A stretch of 31,649 nt of DNA from Endozoicomonadaceae bacterium. Its GTDB lineage: Bacteria; Pseudomonadota; Gammaproteobacteria; Pseudomonadales; Endozoicomonadaceae. A program made the translations under genes and the position numbers. Below, piece after piece: positions 27,101 to 31,649 of this stretch. A model generated the notes under the pieces. That model worked only from the letters and a program-made list of their open reading frames with translations, had not been told where the DNA came from and searched no databases. Position 1 is the first letter of the stretch; every line of letters begins with the position of its first letter. The stretch covers positions 1 to 31,649 of the forward strand of contig JAGLCE010000046.1 in NCBI GenBank assembly GCA_023146365.1, read 5' to 3'.

Positions 27101-28678
27101 TGGTGGCTCCTTCGAACCATTTCTAGGTGTATACCATACCTTTGTGATATCATTACTGTAAGATTGTAATAATTTTCTAAAATCACCAGTAATTTTATTG
27201 GGAGGGTTTTGGTAACTATAATTATCTTCACCTTCCACAATGAGCTCTGGCTTTGCTCCTTCCTTTCTATTTATTAATAGAAATCTTGGAACCACGCCAA
27301 CAATATCCTCTGTCCATGGGACCGTTTTTTTATCGAGTATCGTTTTACTATTAGGATGACAATAGTTTTCATCGAAACAAATATAAAGTTCATCAGTATT
27401 TTTTTCTTGCTGAATTACAATGAATCCAGCGGGAATCTCGTCAAAGCACATATTCTCTGTTGTAGTAACATAATCATTCATATTGAACCCAACATTAAGT
27501 TCGTTGGGTTTTGATGCATTAGAGCATGTTATTCTACTACTCTTAATGACACATTCTTGTCCTAACGAGTAACCATCAACCGCTGTACCATTGCAATATA
27601 TTTCATGGTATTTTTTGGCTGCTTCTTCACTAACCATCATTTTAATTTTTTTATTATCAGGGCCATATTTCATTTTATTTTGTACATAGTTATCGTAGAG
27701 AGCATCAAATTTATGACTCTGATATCGATCATGGGCACCTTTCATTTGCTTATGATATTTTTGGATTGTTTTTGGATCTTTTTCAAGGAAATCTTTCCAC
27801 GTCTTGGGTTTATCTTTATAACGATCAGTGGCAACATTAATTTCAGCAGATATATTTTTTGCAGCAGAAGCTATATCAACTTGAACATCATTTTCGATAT
27901 CAATGACCGCATCTACTGCTGCGCTGATTTCAAGATCAACATTGACGGCATAAGCAGCTAATTCAGACTCATCCCCTGAGACTTTAGTAGGGTTATTGTG
28001 TCCAAACTCTATTTTTGGTAGTGGATTTATACAATATTTATCTTTGTCCAGCACGATAGCTTGTGTTTCGTCCGAAGATGAAGTGGCTTCCAGTTGATCG
28101 GCAATCGATAGCCAGTTTGTGAAAACAATATCAGGAGAAGATTGCTGCATGGGTTTTAACGGAGTAGTTGCAGTCGAAAACTCTTGAGGTTGCTCTCCAA
28201 AAAACAGTTGCGGTTCTGGGTTTTTTGTGGTCGGCTGAATTACTTCCGGTTGTTGATCGATTGAATTATCCGCTTGGTGATTGTTACTTTGTCCATGCAC
28301 CACACTACTATCCTGCTTTTCCGGAGTTAGAGGCAGCGTCTGGTTTGTGTGTTTATTGTTGATTACTTCTGGCAGAACGCCCTTAGCAGTAGGTGCTACA
28401 GGTGTATTTAGTATTTTTTCTAGTATTTTTTCTTGATCCGTAGGCTGAACATCTCTCTCAAAAATATTCTTATCTCTGACATAGCACGCAAGTGATGTTT
28501 CCTGAAAAGCTGATACGTAATTCTTCAGATGCTCTTTAGTCACTGTTTTCCCAAAAATAAAAGCGACTACGGCACTGAGATATCTTAGGGGACCCTTGCC
28601 TGTATTCACAACAAAATGGAATGCATCAGCCCATTTAATAGTGAATTGATTGTTAACGTTATTATTACTGAGTGACAT
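21122..28678 (-). CDS. Giant protein with SecA-like motor domain, 2518 aa (copy 1 of array)
   Basis: This is the paralog of the 2520-aa protein and the first gene of the array in the direction of transcription. ATG at 28678 has AGGA with an 8-base spacer. Motor motifs are all kept: AEPGSGKS (Lys1788), DEFDTVKDKDCSGALIVSE (1914 on), LTATYGSG, ATDACARGFNF and LQKQRRVGRKGNKG (Q2296). Similarity to the other copy is patchy. Blocks such as KALTPRGRAMAFEQALAFSN (about 910) and SADTQLDALRYTTAALTQED (about 1335) are identical, while the linker at about 85-220, about 1135-1240 and the segment at about 1375-1450 differ heavily and contain indels. The C-terminus ends at ALK, six codons earlier than in the other intact copy. 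No signal peptide or clear membrane helix is seen. The start lies about 400 bp from the divergent 774-aa gene. Function beyond a predicted SecA-type ATPase is unknown. Confidence 0.85.
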   Translation of the reverse strand: MSLSNNNVNNQFTIKWADAFHFVVNTGKGPLRYLSAVVAFIFGKTVTKEHLKNYVSAFQETSLACYVRDKNIFERDVQPTDQEKILEKILNTPVAPTAKGVLPEVINNKHTNQTLPLTPEKQDSSVVHGQSNNHQADNSIDQQPEVIQPTTKNPEPQLFFGEQPQEFSTATTPLKPMQQSSPDIVFTNWLSIADQLEATSSSDETQAIVLDKDKYCINPLPKIEFGHNNPTKVSGDESELAAYAVNVDLEISAAVDAVIDIENDVQVDIASAAKNISAEINVATDRYKDKPKTWKDFLEKDPKTIQKYHKQMKGAHDRYQSHKFDALYDNYVQNKMKYGPDNKKIKMMVSEEAAKKYHEIYCNGTAVDGYSLGQECVIKSSRITCSNASKPNELNVGFNMNDYVTTTENMCFDEIPAGFIVIQQEKNTDELYICFDENYCHPNSKTILDKKTVPWTEDIVGVVPRFLLINRKEGAKPELIVEGEDNYSYQNPPNKITGDFRKLLQSYSNDITKVWYTPRNGSKEPPTLNEPSWNFRKHPFNTLANKDVLLVGDFNGKEALCEIDDKKNRLSPSRIASPNLDFSSYESGMYEDHHKIKKMAELTTQCATKIADKCFPDLAPVIKSMLSEKRMREHLCWEDENGDRNNPYCKALNVASATSACALQQYQNGRRLLDAMISASKHPGASKELEEHLILIMSMEDVQTELCTDDYEAFYEDPAGNDEEGQLLSAPKPAVPVIRDNLARGGAVLKPFRNPRNDNVRGEHLELGEMGYLETTKEGSTLGYGSYDYKAIAICVPGNPKQWMPMNYNYHTDSLIPLAEHEFNRFYNSKNIADINKYKNYLKIANQVRSRALVKDAASCSRPKKIRTPGTNDLFGTGGLNVMSWPGMRNFAPKTSADATRWKALLKEETALLRRYKALTPRGRAMAFEQALAFSNAKKQPYTEPQKIKMALDSAIYVTNIAIDAANGNEDEAAKLLLPIRHLTHIHMPGARMTDMQSGSLESRRVNMVNYIRMHHDPREGIINLRSKLINDPSASFLINGQLEKETEMLAEQSNTFIVKEMLFHDKQPACFIRKGRKDPENDNVDVCAEINISSKSANIDMTSYLYNFHECSDNKKDNIKSKLNELSRKNKLEDMKSDSPLELLNNTINDKEAIETIENQYLNKEKVDSVCGLSKTDPFCNLDTLFGLDMSQMKQKSESILLKDTKNDVKIISKLVNEPKEKFQINTHRRATLETGKPTVFMRFAVANLIDDERKPLHIVVEGRKETEEFEKAVSEITGALPIIDSKIDTNNAINLVAIGCAKAVALRALSTATDRPAAHTCVDGINTMTRSELFKELSADTQLDALRYTTAALTQEDCQVNNQYDFGLWEMLDRAKSSSQNSEQIFNQKIARIEKQIKEIKEISDKITDADKIIDGDAYHDAMTTEQLASDERIKTFTKFMNDKFKGLDLNEYNIHALYNTRPENKSDIFLNGVNLYPKIQNATKKRVSVYPLSEEGKQAGVVIDQNVSATGTYLDRLKGYTAELAALSSHYSKTKKDRPDGYPSEMVTKTFIAELDKLRAKNIFLPLQDLKTAAMEISYENQDKCIALAQQGKTDELKTFIASTIDKIAKEREQKIRAKSVLAKRFSTGLKSEDIVKSILELVPIKDKQECEAIQRELSDLTSKSDPESQQRIETFEKKLKALKTKNGICLTDIDKIHQQVDKLQTYTQEIIKKGADAIATDYRHLLETSDGSIDDKLRVLSMINYEFLLLHRSLPKASQVAAVLASINSPSISQAIGAEPGSGKSIYFMPALVITRQLGKRNENFPIFVTNNEILLQQDYENFRPWGKAFGFSVHMLNTNFENNMKKYTTEKTMVFGTAEMVMGDRLRLNTLDLVDRFIEHDAEDELIRCPNDKLLDLYTEGFKRGIVFDEFDTVKDKDCSGALIVSETSTNKSDSWKLESYCAFFKVFETLGNQEKDWTCYRDAMVKSLSVEMESAAPQKKSFYQSEIDKVQSMNQEEWSGRIESLRSFIMKKHQFKLQKTYTIGYETLEKGSSSKKTMVAVPNPSKKVIEEHFAQGHALKIFPINQTTAEMVRNASFADNASNYLACMHGLPSSSPSRVLASASTQAFFDENFGEHGICTLTATYGSGEMLDDLIPKGRTNIFYQAPYKLDLVTHTPQLFESQTDIYDNVVNMAGHYIEQGMDVIILSTEQSDVFALDQALGLYTQANKNFKEKADVLTLANLQDKPDHQIFEDEVKHLDTPFDSTKPRGRQRGAVINATDACARGFNFKACKAVLISVGCPASERARLQKQRRVGRKGNKGIVHSLMKQDVLSGRTQLFTNATTEQHGGRHSQKIENSVDKALLSKDTVINQRALVRNRIQTVVMNCERILMAYQQQLRVIEALSQNQLPITEKMKKALSGIIKDITPGVAEKTLQAWYKWRDSFVEEATKQCKTPEEADEFINKQLVEQKTWHNFITQQPYYNAIINTDFSHNSQDISSLPGKFSKKGHLLHKIAQLENRFHKKLQMALK

Positions 28679-29081
28679 TATTAAATCCTATTTATAATAG
28701 TTTATCATTTTATATATTCCATCTTTTTTATCGATTACTCGGCTATAATAACTCATAAACTTGTTTTTGTTTAGACTTTTTTTAATTATTTTTTTTTTGA
28801 TTGGATTATTACCGAAATAGGCCATTATTTTATTAAAGCCATAATCCTGAACAGTTCTCAGTAAAAAATTCAATATGAAGTACCACTCACTGTTTTTAAT
28901 CTATAAAAATGTGAAAATAATCAAGAAATCACAGATTCATGTGTCAGTTAATCAAGCATAATGGTAAGCAGAAGTAACTATTATGTGCATGTTTGGGAAC
29001 AAACGCTTAATATCTATGTCCAATTAACTATGTCTAATTCTCTTAAATTTTAATTTAATATTGCTCTCAAGGAATATAATT
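28679..29081. promoter_or_regulatory. Divergent intergenic region between the 2518-aa gene and the repeat-protein gene
   Basis: This 403-bp AT-rich region must contain promoters for both divergent genes. Near the plus-strand gene there is an inverted repeat GTTTG-GGAA-CAAAC at 28991-29004 and a direct repeat CTATGTCCAATTAA/CTATGTCTAATTCT with a 14-base period at 29014-29041, both plausible binding sites. The X tail remnant (28851-28961) occupies the middle. A 61-codon minus-strand frame at 28688-28873 lacks support and is not called. Confidence 0.35.
28851..28961 (+). pseudogene. X tail, copy 3 (diverged C-terminal remnant)
   Basis: The frame LSKKFN....HSLFL....V.IIKKS to TAA 28959-28961 aligns without gaps to the last 34 residues of the X tail at 3016 (FSKKLN....RSLFL....VQVIKKS), and both end at the same position. 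Upstream the frame meets TGA at 28848-28850, so only a remnant is left here. As with copies 1 and 2, it lies just upstream of a long plus-strand gene of unknown function. Confidence 0.45.
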
Positions 29082-31406
29082 GTGATAAATTGTCAGACTC
29101 TATCTGGTTCTTATAGCATTAATAGCCAAAATGACAACACCATGAATGAACGTGCTTTTGCTATAAAAAAAATTAAATTGGATCAAGTGAAAAACTATAA
29201 GTTACTTAATTCCAATATTAGCCATGTATCAAAAATTAATAATATTTCAGGTTTTAGAAAGTGTGAAGCTGACAAGAGTGCTGTTAATGTTTTTTCTAAT
29301 AATGATAAACAAATCGGTGATGACACATTTCTAAAAAGCAGTGAGTGTTCAGCGCATATTAAGCATAATGATTCTTGTAATATGGCTTGTGAATGTGGTG
29401 AGATACAACCTGTGACATGCGAAGTGAAAAGCAATAGTGGTATCAACTCTGTAGATTTGTTTACTTTTCCAAACCCAACATTAAACCAAGTAATAGCGTT
29501 TGTACGTAAATATAGAGTTACTAACACAAAAATAGCATTATCGAATCGTGATATAGCTTTAAAGATAAGATTACTGCGCGGTGAGTGTTTGGATGGTAAT
29601 GTTATAAAAGACGGTGTTCCATTAACAAGGCATCCATGGTGGCAAGAACTGAGAGCTCTTCGTAGAAAAGTCAGTTATTCTATAGCGTGTGAGATAAGGA
29701 AAAATAAAGAAATAGAAAATAAATGTGCTGAACATCTAGCAAAGAATAAAACAGATAACTCCCCTGCTAAAACTGCGTTGGTTGATTTAGCATCAGTTTC
29801 TACATCTGAAACTACACGTACCCAGATTATTAGTAATGTGAACAATGATATTACCAATCTTCGTAAAAGGCATAGGTTGCCATCAGAGGAGAAAGAGAGA
29901 GCAGTATTGCCAGGAAGTTATTTTTCCTATTCAGATGAATCTAATAATGAAGATATATCTATAGACGGTGCTCATACTGTAAGTAATGATAGCCTCCATA
30001 GCAAACAAAAAATAAGTGATTTAAGTGAACTAACGTACCAAAAAGAAAAAGAATATAGCACGGCAGAATTTATATTTCATGTCAGTAGGGTTTTTAGTTC
30101 GAATGTACGTAAAGATAATGCTATAAAAAAACTTGAACAAATAGTTGGTTATCCGGCAGCAAAGAGAATTGAGTTATCTGTTTATGGGGATACTTTTTCA
30201 AGTATGGAGGAGCTAGAGGAAAAAATTGGAGAGTTTAGAAGTAAAGATAATAAAAAAGTAATATCTGATAAAATGATGGCTAAGAGGATGATGCATTTAG
30301 GTAGAAATAACAGTGAATATCAACCAATAGAGATTGAAGGTAAGGTTTTAACTGTTGAACAGTGGAAAGAAGCGTTAACAGTTTGTTCACGATTTTGTTT
30401 TTATTTTTTCTACCATAAATACGCTTCATTTATAGAACAATACTCTTTAGGTTTGAAAAATGTGGCAGAAAATAACCCAGATCATTCCTATGCTAAAACT
30501 GTATCAGTTGATTCAGTATTAGATTATACATCTGAAGCTACACCCTTTCTAAAAAGTATTGATCATGCTAACAATGATACTGTTAATAGTTTGTTGTCCC
30601 ATGAAAATAGACAAAGACGTAGCCAGAGTTCTTTTGATAGTGATGATGACTCAATGACTACTAATAATGCTGATGATGAAGTTTTTGTTATATATGAAAA
30701 TGAAAATGACGATATTACCAATACCAGTAAAATAGATGGATTGTTATCAGAAAAAATGATTAATGGAAATATTCCAGATTTTGTTAATGAAGAAAGCGAA
30801 GTATTACCAAGAAGTTATTTTGGATCTATTGGTAAAGATATATCTATAGACCAAGAGAATGTTAGCACGCATTCCATATGTGCCATGCGCCCATCTAAAA
30901 CATCTAGTATGGATTTTTCTAACCCCTCTAGTTTAGATTATCATGGAATAGATAATGCTAGCTTACATAAAGAACGAAAAAGAAATCAATTAGGTGAATT
31001 GCGTAACATTAATCAAAATAAAGCTAGAGATAATGAAGATAAAGAGATAGAAATGCTTGAAGAAATAGTTGGTTATGAAAAAGCAAGATTAATTAGGTCA
31101 TCGATTCCTGAATATACTTTTCCAAGTATAGAGAGGATTCTTGAAATGGTTAGAAGGTATAGACATAGAAGTGATAAAACAGTAATATCTGATGAAGTTA
31201 TAGCTGAGCTGATAAAATGTTTAAAGAATCAACGTATTGATAAATATCAATGTCAACGAGTAACTATTGAAGGTATTACTTTAACTCCTGAGCAGTGGAA
31301 AGAGATGTTCGAAGTTCGTAGTAAAATTATTAATAATATTGGGAGTAAGAGACGCAGGTTTTTTAGAGGACAATATTGTTTGGCTCTGAAAAAGAATATG
31401 ATGTAG
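29082..31406 (+). CDS. Unknown protein built of three diverged internal repeats
   Basis: The open frame starts at TTG 29061, but the best start is GTG 29082 (774 residues), with AAGGA 8 bases upstream; ATG 29142 lacks a binding site. Numbering below is from TTG. Three modules of about 100 residues lie at ~135-230, ~355-470 and ~665-779. Modules 2 and 3 share IVGY..A.RI/LI..S, then TF-S-E, K-VISD, then I-G--LT-EQWKE; module 1 is more distant (FPNPTLNQVIAFVRKYR, HPWWQELRALRRKVSYSI). The acidic, Ser-rich linkers also repeat: AVLPGSYFSYSD...DISIDGAH (281-304) and EVLPRSYFGSIG...DISIDQEN (580-600). The modules are basic and helical, the linkers acidic. No signal peptide, membrane segment or known domain was seen. 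It could be a scaffold or nucleic-acid binding protein, but no function is assigned. Confidence 0.8.
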   Translation: MINCQTLSGSYSINSQNDNTMNERAFAIKKIKLDQVKNYKLLNSNISHVSKINNISGFRKCEADKSAVNVFSNNDKQIGDDTFLKSSECSAHIKHNDSCNMACECGEIQPVTCEVKSNSGINSVDLFTFPNPTLNQVIAFVRKYRVTNTKIALSNRDIALKIRLLRGECLDGNVIKDGVPLTRHPWWQELRALRRKVSYSIACEIRKNKEIENKCAEHLAKNKTDNSPAKTALVDLASVSTSETTRTQIISNVNNDITNLRKRHRLPSEEKERAVLPGSYFSYSDESNNEDISIDGAHTVSNDSLHSKQKISDLSELTYQKEKEYSTAEFIFHVSRVFSSNVRKDNAIKKLEQIVGYPAAKRIELSVYGDTFSSMEELEEKIGEFRSKDNKKVISDKMMAKRMMHLGRNNSEYQPIEIEGKVLTVEQWKEALTVCSRFCFYFFYHKYASFIEQYSLGLKNVAENNPDHSYAKTVSVDSVLDYTSEATPFLKSIDHANNDTVNSLLSHENRQRRSQSSFDSDDDSMTTNNADDEVFVIYENENDDITNTSKIDGLLSEKMINGNIPDFVNEESEVLPRSYFGSIGKDISIDQENVSTHSICAMRPSKTSSMDFSNPSSLDYHGIDNASLHKERKRNQLGELRNINQNKARDNEDKEIEMLEEIVGYEKARLIRSSIPEYTFPSIERILEMVRRYRHRSDKTVISDEVIAELIKCLKNQRIDKYQCQRVTIEGITLTPEQWKEMFEVRSKIINNIGSKRRRFFRGQYCLALKKNMM

Positions 31407-31480
31407 CAGTTGTGGTTAATAAAAAACCAACTAATGTCAATTTTTTAAGTGATAAAGAAGATGAAAAAGATGATAGTTAA
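31388..31480 (+). other. Possible -1 frameshift extension of the repeat protein
   Basis: The 0-frame ends ...CTG AAA AAG AAT ATG ATG TAG. Shifting -1 at G_AAA_AAG enters a frame with 28 further codons, rich in Asp, Glu and Lys, to TAA 31478-31480. An imperfect stem (AGTTGTGGTT / AACCAACT, loop AATAAAA) follows 14 bases after the slip site. This geometry resembles programmed -1 frameshifting, but an ordinary frameshift mutation or chance is equally possible. The same stem with TTTTTT at 31441 could instead be a terminator. Confidence 0.25.
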
Positions 31481-31555
31481 ATATAGAAATAAAAATAATT
31501 ACAACACAGAAATGAGCCTGTATCGTGATTAAAATTCGCCATGAAAAGCGAGGGA

Positions 31556-31649
31556 GGAGACTGTAAATAACTCTGTGTATCTGCCTTAGTTAAACATGGT
31601 CTGACAGTCGGTCTAAAATGATTGAGTGCTGATCGCCAGTTGCGTATCG
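31556..31649 (-). mobile_element. End of an IS256/Mutator-type insertion sequence, cut by the window edge
   Basis: GGAGACTGTAAATAACTCTG at 31556 on has the look of an IS256-family terminal repeat (GG-GACTGTAAA----CT-TGTGTA). Inward, the minus strand reads IRNWRSALNHF, matching the conserved C-terminal W..ALNQF of Mutator-type transposases. A neighbouring frame then reads LDRLSDHV before TAA 31590-31592, so a small frameshift may separate the two and the transposase may be inactive. Most of the element lies beyond the window. The 31407-31555 stretch before it holds only the possible frameshift extension. Confidence 0.5.

Noticed and set aside
28688..28873. 61-codon minus-strand frame upstream of the 2518-aa gene
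   Set aside because: Asn/Lys-rich translation of AT-rich DNA, overlaps the X tail on the other strand, no binding site; the matching region before the other giant gene does not keep the frame.
1..31649. CRISPR arrays, tRNA or rRNA genes
   Set aside because: I saw no regularly spaced short repeats and no tRNA- or rRNA-like sequence; the repeats present are gene duplications and one coding microsatellite.

Overview
The window looks like a gammaproteobacterial chromosome fragment. The two clearest housekeeping genes, trmA (tRNA m5U54 methyltransferase) and gor (glutathione reductase), are close to the enterobacterial/oceanospirillal versions. They form a moderate-GC, compact island at about 5.9-10.0 kb. 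Everything around that island is visibly AT-rich, full of tandem duplications and gene remnants, and carries very large genes with no obvious housekeeping role. This style (giant paralogous proteins, tandem copies, decayed fragments, an insertion-sequence end at the edge) is typical of host-associated Gammaproteobacteria such as Endozoicomonas-like or Legionella/Coxiella-like lineages. That placement is inference, not a proven assignment.

Layout. (1) 1-5.5 kb, + strand: two tandem copies of a unit holding the C-terminal tail of an unrecognised ORF ('X'), a 340-350 bp leader and a 683/697-residue protein of unknown function. A 303-bp scrap of the neighbouring chromosome (sanA' plus the 3' end of a lipoprotein gene) sits between the copies. 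(2) 5.5-8.3 kb, - strand: a 5'-truncated sanA, a predicted lipoprotein with a GT-B-like fold, and trmA. (3) 8.65-10.0 kb, + strand: gor, divergent from trmA. (4) 10.2-11.9 kb, - strand: a small two-helix membrane protein, a secreted protein, and the beta-barrel C-terminus of a decayed outer-membrane protein. (5) 11.97-28.7 kb, - strand: a tandem array of two intact genes for about 2,520-residue proteins plus a truncated third copy. (6) 29.1-31.4 kb, + strand: a 774-781 residue protein made of three diverged internal repeats, preceded by another X tail. (7) At the right edge, what appears to be the end of an IS256/Mutator-type insertion sequence.

The most interesting content is the giant-protein array. 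Residues ~1745-2320 of each copy follow the SecA motor motif by motif: Walker A, a GT/LRxD-type motif, a DEFD box followed by an LIVSE strand matching SecA's DEVD...LIISG, a TATYG motif, ATDACARGF, and an RRVGRKGNKG arginine-finger block. This motor is fused behind about 1,740 residues that I do not recognise. Copies differ in a mosaic way, with nearly identical blocks beside strongly diverged ones, which suggests gene conversion plus diversifying selection. The 683/697-residue pair shows the same picture, with near-identical ends and a diverged centre. A reasonable but unproven reading is that the AT-rich parts encode a family of host- or phage-facing proteins that expand by tandem duplication next to a stable housekeeping island.
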